Source of the DNA: CAZALT01 sp964485515
GTDB taxonomy: Bacteria > Actinomycetota > Acidimicrobiia > Acidimicrobiales > Acidimicrobilacustridaceae
Length of the DNA: 35,134 nucleotides
Assembly (NCBI GenBank): GCA_964485515.1
Contig: CAZALT010000014.1
Location: forward strand, 1 to 35,134
Direction: 5' to 3'
Positions within the stretch are counted from its first letter, which is position 1, and the number at the start of each line of letters is the position of its first letter. This document shows, in pieces, positions 24,083 through 31,416 of this stretch. The notes below the pieces were generated by a model that had not been told where the DNA came from, ran no database searches, and saw only the letters and a list, made by a program, of their open reading frames with translations. The position numbers and the translations under genes are program-made.

Positions 24083-25453
24083 ATGACCAGATCCACCGAG
24101 GAGCTCCAGGCACTTGCCTCGGCGCACGTGTGGGGGCACTTCAGCCAGCTCGCGCCGTCGGTGCCGAGCGAGATCGCCGTCGTGGAGCGGGGTGAAGGCT
24201 GCTATGTGTGGGATTCGAACGGCACCCGGTACCTCGACGGGCTTGCCGGGCTCTACACGGTGCAGGCCGGCCACGGCCGACGCACCATCGCCGAGGCGAT
24301 GGCCCGACAGGCCGAGCAGCTGGCGTACTTCCCGATGTGGACCTACACGCACCCCGCGGGGATCGAGCTGTCGGCCCGACTCGCCGCGAAGGCGCCGGGC
24401 GACCTCAACCGCGTGTTCCTCACCACGGGCGGCGCCGAGGCCGTCGAGTCGGCGTGGAAGCTCGCCCGTCAGTACCACCAGTTGCGTGGCGACCACGGCC
24501 GCTACAAGGCGATCGCCCGCAACGTCGCCTACCACGGCACCTCCATGGGCGCACTGGCGCTCACCGGCATGCCGTCGATCCGCAGCCAGTTCGAACCGCT
24601 CACGCCCGGTGGCCTGCACGTCGAGAACACCAACCGCTACCGCTGCTCGTTCTGCTCCTCCGGTCCGGCGTGCACGCTCATGTGCGCCGACGACATCGAG
24701 CGGACGATCCTGCGCGAAGGCCCCGAGACCGTCGCGGCGGTGATCCTCGAGCCGGTCCAGAACGCCGGGGGGTGCTTCACCCCGCCACCGGGCTACTTCG
24801 CCCGGGTCCGCGAGATCTGCGATCGCTACGGCGTGCTGTTCGTCTCCGACGAGGTGATCTGCGCCTTCGGGCGGCTCGGCCGGTGGTTCGGTTCCGAGGC
24901 CGTCGGATCCCAGCCCGACATGATCACCATGGCCAAGGGGCTCACGTCGGGCTACGCGCCGCTCGGTGGCGTCCTCGTCTCCGATCGCATCGCCGAGCCG
25001 TTCCTGGCCGACGGCGAGATGTTCCTCCACGGCATCACCTTCGGCGGCCACCCCGTGAGCTGTGCCGCCGCGCTGGCGAACCTCGACATCTTCGAAGCCG
25101 AAGACCTCCCCGGTCGGGTGCAGGCCAATGCCGCCGGCTTCCGGCGCGCCCTCGACACCCTTGCCGACCTCCCGATCGTGGGCGACATCCGGGGCATGGG
25201 CTACTTCTACGGCATCGAGCTGGTGAAGGACCGCGGCGCCAAGGAGACCTTCGACGACGAAGAGTGCGACCGGCTGCTGCGCAAGATCTTGTCGCCCCGG
25301 ATCTTCGAGCTCGGGCTGGTGTGCCGTGCCGACGACCGGGGTGACCCGGTCGTCCAGCTGTCACCCCCGCTCGTCGCAGGACCCGAGGAGTTCGACAGGA
25401 TCGCCGACGTGCTGCGCACCGCGCTGACCGAGGCCATGGAGGAGATGCGCTGA
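24083..25453 (+). CDS. Class III PLP aminotransferase (diamine/omega-amine:pyruvate type)
   Basis: A 456-residue fold-type I aminotransferase related to the omega-amino acid/diamine:pyruvate group. Asp256 in SDEVICAFGRLG and Schiff-base Lys285 in MAKGLTSGY are present, and TTGGAEAVESAWKLARQY binds the PLP phosphate. An unusual Cys cluster (Cys188, Cys191, Cys197, Cys201; CX2CX5CX3C) follows NTNRYR, where relatives I recall have no such group. The start ATG has GAGGGA six bases upstream. Its stop shares one base with the alanine dehydrogenase ATG (TGATG). Tight linkage to that gene suggests pyruvate as amino acceptor, giving L-alanine. It may belong to the potADBC transcript. Confidence 0.9.
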   Translation: MTRSTEELQALASAHVWGHFSQLAPSVPSEIAVVERGEGCYVWDSNGTRYLDGLAGLYTVQAGHGRRTIAEAMARQAEQLAYFPMWTYTHPAGIELSARLAAKAPGDLNRVFLTTGGAEAVESAWKLARQYHQLRGDHGRYKAIARNVAYHGTSMGALALTGMPSIRSQFEPLTPGGLHVENTNRYRCSFCSSGPACTLMCADDIERTILREGPETVAAVILEPVQNAGGCFTPPPGYFARVREICDRYGVLFVSDEVICAFGRLGRWFGSEAVGSQPDMITMAKGLTSGYAPLGGVLVSDRIAEPFLADGEMFLHGITFGGHPVSCAAALANLDIFEAEDLPGRVQANAAGFRRALDTLADLPIVGDIRGMGYFYGIELVKDRGAKETFDDEECDRLLRKILSPRIFELGLVCRADDRGDPVVQLSPPLVAGPEEFDRIADVLRTALTEAMEEMR

Positions 25454-26613
25454 TGGCGAGGCTGGATCCGGACCACGCCGCAGGCCACGGAGTTGGTCTC
25501 ACGGTGGGCGTGCCCGCCGAGATCAAGGCCGACGAGCACCGGGTGGCGATCACGCCCGACGGCGTCCGGGAGCTCCACGGCCACGGGTCGGCGGTGCTCA
25601 TCGAGGCCGGTGCCGGCTCTGGAGCGGCGATCCCGGACGAGGACTTCGCACGGGCCGGTGCCGAGATCGTCGCGTCGGCCTCCGAGGTGTGGGAACGCGC
25701 CGACATCGTGTGCAAGGTGAAAGAACCCCAGGAGTCCGAGCACACCCACCTGCGTGCCGGCCTTGTCCTGTTCACCTACCTGCACCTCGCCGCCTATCCC
25801 GAGGTGGCCGACGCGCTGGTCGACCACGGCGTGACCGCCATCGCGTACGAGACCGTGCAGACCGGCAACGGATCGCTGCCGCTGCTCGCCCCGATGAGCG
25901 AGGTCGCCGGTCGGATGTCCGCGCAGGTCGGAGCGCACTTCCTCGAACGGCACAACGGTGGCCGTGGCGTCCTGCTCGGAGGCGCGCCAGGCGTGCGCCC
26001 CGCCCGAGTCGTCGTGCTCGGCGCCGGCAACGTCGGATGGAACGCGGCCTGGATGGCCGCGGGGCTCGAAGCCGAGGTGGATCTGCTCGACAAGAACGTC
26101 GAGCGGCTCCGCACGATCGACCAGATCCAGATGGGCAGGGTCACGACCCTCACGTCGAACCGCGGCCAGGTCGAGCGCACCGTCGCCAAGGCCGACCTCG
26201 TCATCGGCGCGGTGCTCGTCGCGGGCGGGCGGGCCCCGGTCGTGGTCCCCGAAGAGGTGGTCAAGACGATGAAGAAGGGAGCGGTGATCGTCGACATCGC
26301 GATCGACCAGGGCGGTTGCGTGGAGACGTCGCACGAGACGACCCATCACGATCCGGTGTTCGAGAAGCACGGGGTCATCCACTACGCGGTCAGCAACATG
26401 CCGGGTGCCGTCCCGCACACGTCGACCTACGCGCTGACCAACGTGACCTTGCCGTACCTCGTCGAGCTCGCGTCGCTCGGTGTCGCCGACGCGGTGCGTC
26501 GCGATCGGGCCTTGGCGCTGGGCGTGAACACGGTCGCGGGTTCTGTGGTGAACGAGGTGGTCGCCGAGGCGATCGGCAGGCCGTACCGGCCGCTCGCGCA
26601 GATGCAGCACTAG
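25453..26613 (+). CDS. ald: L-alanine dehydrogenase
   Basis: A 386-residue NAD-dependent enzyme interconverting L-alanine and pyruvate plus ammonium. Family residues align with Mycobacterium tuberculosis Ald with an offset of 15: Lys90 in VKEP, His111 in YLHLA, NAD-binding GAGNVG (190-195), Asp213 for the adenosine ribose and Asp285 in VDIAIDQGGC. The N-terminus has about 16 extra residues (MARLDPDHAAGHGVGL) before the canonical GVPAEIK; GTG 25505 is an alternative start. It is translationally coupled to the aminotransferase (TGATG), which suggests that it regenerates pyruvate for transamination. The Lrp gene follows after 12 bases. Confidence 0.95.
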   Translation: MARLDPDHAAGHGVGLTVGVPAEIKADEHRVAITPDGVRELHGHGSAVLIEAGAGSGAAIPDEDFARAGAEIVASASEVWERADIVCKVKEPQESEHTHLRAGLVLFTYLHLAAYPEVADALVDHGVTAIAYETVQTGNGSLPLLAPMSEVAGRMSAQVGAHFLERHNGGRGVLLGGAPGVRPARVVVLGAGNVGWNAAWMAAGLEAEVDLLDKNVERLRTIDQIQMGRVTTLTSNRGQVERTVAKADLVIGAVLVAGGRAPVVVPEEVVKTMKKGAVIVDIAIDQGGCVETSHETTHHDPVFEKHGVIHYAVSNMPGAVPHTSTYALTNVTLPYLVELASLGVADAVRRDRALALGVNTVAGSVVNEVVAEAIGRPYRPLAQMQH

Positions 26614-26625
26614 GAGTCGAGATCC

Positions 26626-27105
26626 ATGGCACGAGACAAGACCGAACCCAAGCGCAACGTGGTGCTCGACGACATCGACAAGGCAGTCGTCCGCGAGCTC
26701 CAGGTCGACGGTCGCATGTCCTACGCCGACCTCGGACCCAAGGTAGGTCTGTCCCAGGCCGCGGTGCGCCAACGCGTGCAGCGCCTCATCGAGAGCGGCG
26801 TCATGCAGGTCGTCGCCGTCACCGATCCGCTCATGCTCGGCTTCACGCTCCAGGCCATGGTCGGCGTGCGAGCCACCGGCGACTTCCGCAAGGTCGCCAA
26901 CGAGCTCGCGAAGATCGACGAGATCGACTACGTGGTGGTCACCTCCGGCCGCTTCGACCTGCTCATCGAGGTGGTGTGCGCCGGCCACGAGGAGCTCTTC
27001 GAGCTGCTCAACGACAAGGTGCGCACCATCGAAGGCATCCACAGCGTCGAGACCTTCACCTACCTCCACCTCGAGAAGCAGAGCTACAGCTGGGGCACGA
27101 CCTGA
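26626..27105 (+). CDS. Lrp/AsnC-family transcriptional regulator
   Basis: A 159-residue feast/famine regulator. The N-terminal winged helix-turn-helix (about 14-65; MSYADLGPKVGLSQAAVRQRVQRL) is followed by the RAM ligand-binding domain (about 72-150), with GRFDLLIEV and the C-terminal VETFTYLHLEK. Such proteins form octamers or dimers that sense amino acids. It is the third gene after the transaminase and ald, so it probably responds to alanine or the amine substrate and controls this cluster. TAGGAG, partly the ald stop codon, supplies the ribosome-binding site. It converges on the last aminotransferase gene. Confidence 0.93.
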   Translation: MARDKTEPKRNVVLDDIDKAVVRELQVDGRMSYADLGPKVGLSQAAVRQRVQRLIESGVMQVVAVTDPLMLGFTLQAMVGVRATGDFRKVANELAKIDEIDYVVVTSGRFDLLIEVVCAGHEELFELLNDKVRTIEGIHSVETFTYLHLEKQSYSWGTT

Positions 27106-27115
27106 CTTCTCCGAA

Positions 27116-27135
27116 CTGGCGGAGCGCTCCGCCAG
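27116..27135. terminator. Perfect 20-bp palindrome between convergent genes
   Basis: CTGGCGGAGC followed by its exact reverse complement lies 10 bases after the Lrp stop and 58 bases from the opposing aminotransferase stop. It folds into an 8-bp GC-rich stem with a 4-base loop on either strand, a bidirectional terminator without a T-tract. A protein-binding palindrome is the alternative. Confidence 0.6.
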
Positions 27136-27193
27136 GGTGGCGGGATCCTCCACCAATCTCGGGGTCAGGAGTCGCGAGTCGACCAGGCCGTCA

Positions 27194-28414
27194 TCACCAC
27201 GCAGCGAGGGCGTCGCGGGTGACCTCGACGATCGTGTCGATGTCGTCGTCGCCGATCACGAGCGGCGGGCAGAAGGCCACGATGTCGGTGCCGATGGGTC
27301 GGGGGATGACGCCGCGTTCGAGCATGGCGTCGCGCACGTCGAACGCGGGCACGCCCTCGGGCGTGACGAGGGCCCAGATGCCAGCTTCGCCCCGCACGTC
27401 GGCGGCCAGCCCTTCGTCGACCAACGAACGCAGCGCGCCGCCGAGCCGCTCGCCGATGCGCGCCGCCCGGTCGAGCAGGTCGTCGTCGCGCAGGACGGCC
27501 AGGTTGGCGAGGCCGGCCGCGCACGTCGTCGGGTGGCCCGAGTAGGTGAAGCCGTGCCGGAGCCAGCGGGTGTCGTCCGCCTCGAGCACGTCGAGCACCT
27601 GGCGACGCAACAGCACCCCGCCCAGCGGCAGGTAGCCGGACGTGGCCCCCTTGGCGAACGTGATGAGGTCGGGCGTGACGCCGTACCGATCGGCGGCCCA
27701 CCAGGTGCCGAGCCGACCGAAGCCGGTGACGACCTCGTCGAAGATGAGCAGCGCACCGTGCCGATCGCACAGCTCGCGCAGCCCTTCGAGGTAGCCCGGC
27801 TCCGGGGGGTAGACCCCCGCCGCGCCCTGCAGCGGTTCGGCTATGACGGCGGCGATGCGGTCGCCGTGGTCGACGAACTGCTTCTCCAGATCGACGAGGT
27901 CGTCCGCGTCGACCTGGCAGACACCGGACAGCAGTGGACCCCAGTGCTCCTTGTTGAGCGGCAGTCCCTGGGCCGAGGTGCCGCCGTAGGTGACGCCGTG
28001 GTAGGCCCGATCGCGCGACACGATCATCGACCGCTCCGGCTGGCCCTGCCACGACCAGTACAGCCGGGCGATCTTGAGCGCGGTGTCCACCGCCTCCGAG
28101 CCCGAGTTGGTGAGGAACACCCTCGCCTCGGGGAACGGCGCGGTGGCCGCCACCTCGGTGCAGAACCGCTCGGCCGGCTCGTTGGTGAACAGCTCGAAGG
28201 TGTGGAACGCCTCGAGCGTGCGCATCTGGTGGTGGACGGCGTCGGCGATCTCGGCCCGACCATGACCGACCTGGCAGTACCAGAGCGAGGCCAGCGCATC
28301 GATGTAGCGCTTTCCCGCGCCGTCGAACACCGCGGCGCCCTCGCCGCGGAGGATCGTCGTGAAGTCCCCGGACGCGGGTCTCGCGAACGGGTGCAGGAAC
28401 GCTCCCGTGGGCAT
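27194..28414 (-). CDS. Class III PLP aminotransferase (BioA/omega-amine type)
   Basis: A 406-residue fold-type I aminotransferase. Asp226 in IFDEVVTGFGRLG and Schiff-base Lys255 in TFAKGATSGYLPLG are intact, and FLTNSGSEAVDTALKIARLY binds PLP phosphate. DGAGKRYIDALASLWYCQVGHGR near the N-terminus is typical of omega-amino acid:pyruvate aminotransferases and adenosyl-methionine-8-amino-7-oxononanoate relatives; biotin genes are absent, so a catabolic role is favoured. The start ATG 28414 is preceded by CACACT six bases away and no good Shine-Dalgarno. Fourth class III aminotransferase in the cluster, transcribed alone and convergent with the Lrp gene. Confidence 0.88.
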   Translation of the reverse strand: MPTGAFLHPFARPASGDFTTILRGEGAAVFDGAGKRYIDALASLWYCQVGHGRAEIADAVHHQMRTLEAFHTFELFTNEPAERFCTEVAATAPFPEARVFLTNSGSEAVDTALKIARLYWSWQGQPERSMIVSRDRAYHGVTYGGTSAQGLPLNKEHWGPLLSGVCQVDADDLVDLEKQFVDHGDRIAAVIAEPLQGAAGVYPPEPGYLEGLRELCDRHGALLIFDEVVTGFGRLGTWWAADRYGVTPDLITFAKGATSGYLPLGGVLLRRQVLDVLEADDTRWLRHGFTYSGHPTTCAAGLANLAVLRDDDLLDRAARIGERLGGALRSLVDEGLAADVRGEAGIWALVTPEGVPAFDVRDAMLERGVIPRPIGTDIVAFCPPLVIGDDDIDTIVEVTRDALAAW

Positions 28415-28420
28415 GGCTCC

Positions 28421-28426
28421 AGTGTG
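28421..28426 (-). promoter_or_regulatory. Weak -10-like element before the aminotransferase
   Basis: CACACT on the minus strand ends six bases before the ATG at 28414. It lacks the first T of TANNNT, so this is a weaker case of the leaderless pattern seen elsewhere. Confidence 0.3.
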
Positions 28427-28460
28427 CCGCGTGTCGCGCGGGAACAGCCGGGCCGTCGGA

Positions 28461-28484
28461 CGCCCGGACGCCCGGACGCCCGGA
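28461..28484. repeat. Three tandem 8-nt repeats between divergent genes
   Basis: CGCCCGGA three times, with partial copies (GTCGGA before, CGGA after), in the 101-bp spacer between the aminotransferase and the gene at 28516. It lies about 20 bases upstream of the latter's -10. Confidence 0.8.
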
Positions 28485-28503
28485 CGGACGTGGGGCAACG
28501 GGG

Positions 28504-28509
28504 TACGGT
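28504..28509 (+). promoter_or_regulatory. Predicted -10 element, leaderless gene at 28516
   Basis: TACGGT, six bases, then GTG 28516, matching the window's leaderless pattern. Confidence 0.55.
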
Positions 28510-28515
28510 CGGCCT

Positions 28516-29754
28516 GTGCAGGAGACGGGGGAGGGGGCTGCGGTCGACGACGCACGACTCGGGGTGCTCTGGACCCTCGACGTCGCCGACCTCCACCCGC
28601 TGCTGGCGCAGGACGGGCTGCTCCTCCTCGTCGGACCCGGCCGCCTCGCCCTCGTCGAGGCCGACACCGGATTCGAGCTCTGGGCGATGGCAGTGCCAGG
28701 GGAGCATCCGGCGGCGGTCGAGATCGACGACGACCGGCTCCACTACCTCGTCGAGTACCGCCACCTGGTCATCGACCTCGATCTCGGAGAGGTCGTCGAG
28801 GAGCGTCGACTCGACACGCATGCGGGCGAGCGGGCCGATGCCCTGCCGCGTCGACCCGTCACGCAGATCGACGACTCCTACCGGGCTCGGCTCGGTCGGT
28901 TCGAGCTCGCGGTGCAACACGCCGGCGTCAGCCTCTCGGCCGCTGACGGCACCCCGTTCGCCGCGGAGATCGCGGTCCACGGCCACCACGACCACTGGCC
29001 CGCGGTGATCGACGACGACCTGTCGTACGCCTACGTCGTCCTCCCGGACGGTTCGCTGTGGTGCTTCACCGGCGACGGCTCGGGCGCGCCGGTCGCGCCG
29101 GGCACCCGAACGCGGGCCAACGCTCTGGTCGAGCTCGTCGACGCCTTGCACGTTCCCGGAACCGACGAGATGGGCCTGTGCGCCCGCCTCGCTCCCACGT
29201 CGACGGCCGGCGCGGCAGACGCCGTGCTCGACTGGGCGGTGGGCGCGGCGACGGGCGCGCTCCGTGCGGCTGGGTTCGACGACGAGGCCGGACAGCTCGT
29301 CGACCTCGGATCGCTCGCCGGCTGGGACCTGCTCCCCGAGGAGGCGAGCGCGATCGGCGAGATCCTCTCGATCCCGTGGGAGGACGATCTCGATCGGCGC
29401 GCCGGCGAGGAGGCGGGTGTGCTCTGGACCCTGGTCGCCTCGTCCCTGGCGGGCGGGCACGCCGTCGAGAGCCGGGCGGTCCTGCTCGTCGAGCGGAGCC
29501 GGGTCCTGGCCGCCCACCCGGCGGAGCTGCCGGTGCACGAGGTCGGGGGCGCGTACCCCTACCTGACCGCCGGGACCGAGGCCATGGACGATGCGACCCG
29601 GCGAGACATCGAGCGGGTCTCGCTGGGTCTCCTCGCCGCGGCCTGCGTCGCCCGGTGCGCAGATCTGGCGCCGGATGCCGACGATCTCCTGAACGACGTC
29701 CGCGTCGCGGGGTTCGAGGTCGCCGAGGGGTTGCTCCTGCGCTCGTCGCCCTGA
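28516..29754 (+). CDS. Uncharacterised protein, possible beta-propeller N-terminus
   Basis: A 412-residue acidic protein with no signal peptide or membrane segment. The N-terminal half (about 15-195) has strand-rich repeats of the type LLLVGPGRLALVEADTGFELW and YAYVVLPDGSLWCFTGDG, resembling PQQ/WD-type propeller blades, though I cannot confirm a full propeller. The C-terminal half (about 230-400) looks helical, with acidic and Ala-rich stretches. No catalytic motif is visible. The GTG start is supported by TACGGT six bases upstream. No operon partner; the next gene begins about 100 bases away with its own predicted promoter. Confidence 0.72.
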   Translation: MQETGEGAAVDDARLGVLWTLDVADLHPLLAQDGLLLLVGPGRLALVEADTGFELWAMAVPGEHPAAVEIDDDRLHYLVEYRHLVIDLDLGEVVEERRLDTHAGERADALPRRPVTQIDDSYRARLGRFELAVQHAGVSLSAADGTPFAAEIAVHGHHDHWPAVIDDDLSYAYVVLPDGSLWCFTGDGSGAPVAPGTRTRANALVELVDALHVPGTDEMGLCARLAPTSTAGAADAVLDWAVGAATGALRAAGFDDEAGQLVDLGSLAGWDLLPEEASAIGEILSIPWEDDLDRRAGEEAGVLWTLVASSLAGGHAVESRAVLLVERSRVLAAHPAELPVHEVGGAYPYLTAGTEAMDDATRRDIERVSLGLLAAACVARCADLAPDADDLLNDVRVAGFEVAEGLLLRSSP

Positions 29755-29761
29755 TGGGATG

Positions 29762-29812
29762 GCTCGGTCCTCCACGTTCTGCGCTCGGTCCTCCACGTTC
29801 TGCGCTCGGTCC
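29762..29812. repeat. 21-nt tandem repeat, about 2.4 copies
   Basis: GCTCGGTCCTCCACGTTCTGC occurs twice exactly, followed by the first nine bases of a third copy, between the stop of the 412-residue protein and the predicted promoter of the protease gene. Confidence 0.88.
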
Positions 29813-29822
29813 GTTGGGTGGA

Positions 29823-29828
29823 TAGGGT
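29823..29828 (+). promoter_or_regulatory. Predicted -10 element of the SLH protease gene
   Basis: TAGGGT fits TANNNT; the leader would be short (about 15-20 bases) and contain AAGGAG seven bases before the ATG at 29852, a good Shine-Dalgarno sequence. Confidence 0.4.
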
Positions 29829-29851
29829 CGGGTCGAACCAAGGAGCGGAAC

Positions 29852-31216
29852 ATGCGGATCCCACCAGTCTTCGGAAGAAGGCGCTCGATCGCCGTCGCGA
29901 TCGCCGTCCTGACCTGCGCGACGGCGATCGTCGGCACGCCCGCCAGCACCGTGGCGGCCAGCACCGCGCCCGACGCGGGCCACGCCGGCACCGAGCCCGA
30001 CGCGAGCCACGGCGGTGACCTGAGCGGCGACAGCCGTTGGGTCATCAACACGCCGACGGGATCGACCACGATCGACCCCGAGGACGACGCGGCCATCGCT
30101 TCCTTCGAGGCGTCGGCGGCCGGCGCCGGCTACGCGCTGCAGTCATCGCCCGATTCCGATCCCCTCGGTCCGCTGTCCGGCTACACGGTGCGCATCGTCA
30201 AGGACCATCCCCAGTGGAACCAGCTCACCGAGACGGTTCGACAGGCGTCGATCCAGCTGAGCGCGGCGACGGGCGCGAAGTACGCGATGGGTTCGCCGAC
30301 GAGCAGCCACGCGGCGGCGGGCAACCACACGATCTCGATCTCGCTCTCGTCGGGCAACGTGTGCGGTGGGGCTGCCATCGGGTGCGCGAGGACCGTGATC
30401 AACTGGACGGGCCGAGATCCGTACTGGGAGATCGCCTACTCCGAGATCTGGGTCACCCCGACGCTGCTCGCGTATCCCGGAGACCTGATGAACACCGTGC
30501 TGCACGAGCTGGGGCACGCGGCCGGGCTCCTCCACTTCGACGGCACCTACCAGGGCACCCACCAGGTCATGCGGTCCTACCTGGGCGATGCGCCGCTGTG
30601 GTACTACCAGTGGGGCGATGAGAACGGGTTGGCCGCCACCGCGGCCAACGGCTTCGCCCGGGGCTATGTGATCCCCTACGCCTGCCTGCTGAGCATCACC
30701 GACGTGCGCATCACCAGTCCCTTCTGCGACGACATCGGGTGGATGATCGCCTCCGGCATCGCCAGCGGCTTCGACGACGGGTCGTTCCGCCCGACGACCA
30801 CGTTGACCCGTCAGGCCGCCGCATCGTTCCTCTACAAGCTGGCGGGATCTCCGGGGGTCCCGAGCGGCGCTCCCACGTTCTCCGACGTCCCGGCCGGGCA
30901 CCCGTTCCGCAACGCGATCCGCTGGATGGCATGGCAGGGGATCACCACGGGTTACGCCGACGGGACGTTCCGTCCGACGGGCACGCTCACCCGGCAGGCC
31001 ATCGCATCGTTCCTCCACAAGATGGCTGGGAAGCCACCGGTCCCGCCCGGTGCGCCCACCTTCCGCGATGTTCCCGCCGGGCACCCCTTCGCGGCGTCCA
31101 TCCGCTGGATGGCTGCCGAGCGCATCACCAGCGGCTATGCGGACGGGACGTTCCGCCCGTCCGCCGGCCTTGCTCGCCAGGCGATGGCATCGTTCCTCCA
31201 CAAGTACGCCACCTGA
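29852..31216 (+). CDS. Secreted metzincin-like protease with three SLH repeats
   Basis: A 454-residue exported protein. The start ATG has an AAGGAG ribosome-binding site and begins a signal peptide (basic MRIPPVFGRRR, hydrophobic core to about 27). The middle domain carries the extended zinc motif HELGHAAGLLH (218-228; His218, Glu219, His222, His228) and a Met-turn-like Met240, as in matrixin/metzincin proteases. The C-terminal third is three surface-layer-homology repeats (about 285-332, 348-395, 410-454) with the FRP-TLTRQ pattern, each starting with an I-W helix and ending in SFLHK. SLH domains bind pyruvylated or other secondary cell-wall polymers, so it is probably a wall-anchored protease. 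Substrate unknown. A tandem 7-nt repeat starts just after the stop. Confidence 0.88.
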   Translation: MRIPPVFGRRRSIAVAIAVLTCATAIVGTPASTVAASTAPDAGHAGTEPDASHGGDLSGDSRWVINTPTGSTTIDPEDDAAIASFEASAAGAGYALQSSPDSDPLGPLSGYTVRIVKDHPQWNQLTETVRQASIQLSAATGAKYAMGSPTSSHAAAGNHTISISLSSGNVCGGAAIGCARTVINWTGRDPYWEIAYSEIWVTPTLLAYPGDLMNTVLHELGHAAGLLHFDGTYQGTHQVMRSYLGDAPLWYYQWGDENGLAATAANGFARGYVIPYACLLSITDVRITSPFCDDIGWMIASGIASGFDDGSFRPTTTLTRQAAASFLYKLAGSPGVPSGAPTFSDVPAGHPFRNAIRWMAWQGITTGYADGTFRPTGTLTRQAIASFLHKMAGKPPVPPGAPTFRDVPAGHPFAASIRWMAAERITSGYADGTFRPSAGLARQAMASFLHKYAT

Positions 31217-31219
31217 CTC

Positions 31220-31261
31220 CGTCGTCCGTCGTCCGTCGTCCGTCGTCCGTCGTGCGTCGTT
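31220..31261. repeat. Six tandem 7-nt repeats after the protease gene
   Basis: CGTCGTC four times, then CGTCGTG and CGTCGTT, beginning four bases after the stop codon of the SLH protease. Twenty-two bases separate the array from the predicted -10 of the SNF2 gene. Confidence 0.92.
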
Positions 31262-31282
31262 GGCGTCGTCTCGTTCGGCCTG

Positions 31283-31288
31283 TAGGGT
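31283..31288 (+). promoter_or_regulatory. Predicted -10 element of the SNF2 gene
   Basis: TAGGGT fits TANNNT. The SNF2 ATG is 129 bases downstream, so the transcript would have a leader of about 120 bases, the longest in the window. An unrelated open frame crosses the leader but has no ribosome-binding site. Confidence 0.35.
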
Positions 31289-31416
31289 GACGGGGTCGGC
31301 GTCCCGCCCGGGGCGGTGGTGCAGGTCTGGAACATGGCCCGCGCCGAGATGCCGACCGGCAGTGACCTCCGCGTGAGCGACGTGGGGGCCGTGGCGCGAG
31401 GAGCGCCGAGCACAAC

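Noticed and set aside
25207..27156. Long minus-strand frame of 649 codons opposite ald and lrp
   Set aside because: Antisense shadow of alanine dehydrogenase and Lrp, whose key residues are all intact.
31316..31416. A plus-strand coding frame in the SNF2 leader
   Set aside because: No ribosome-binding site, overlaps the SNF2 start in another frame, and its product has no recognisable feature.
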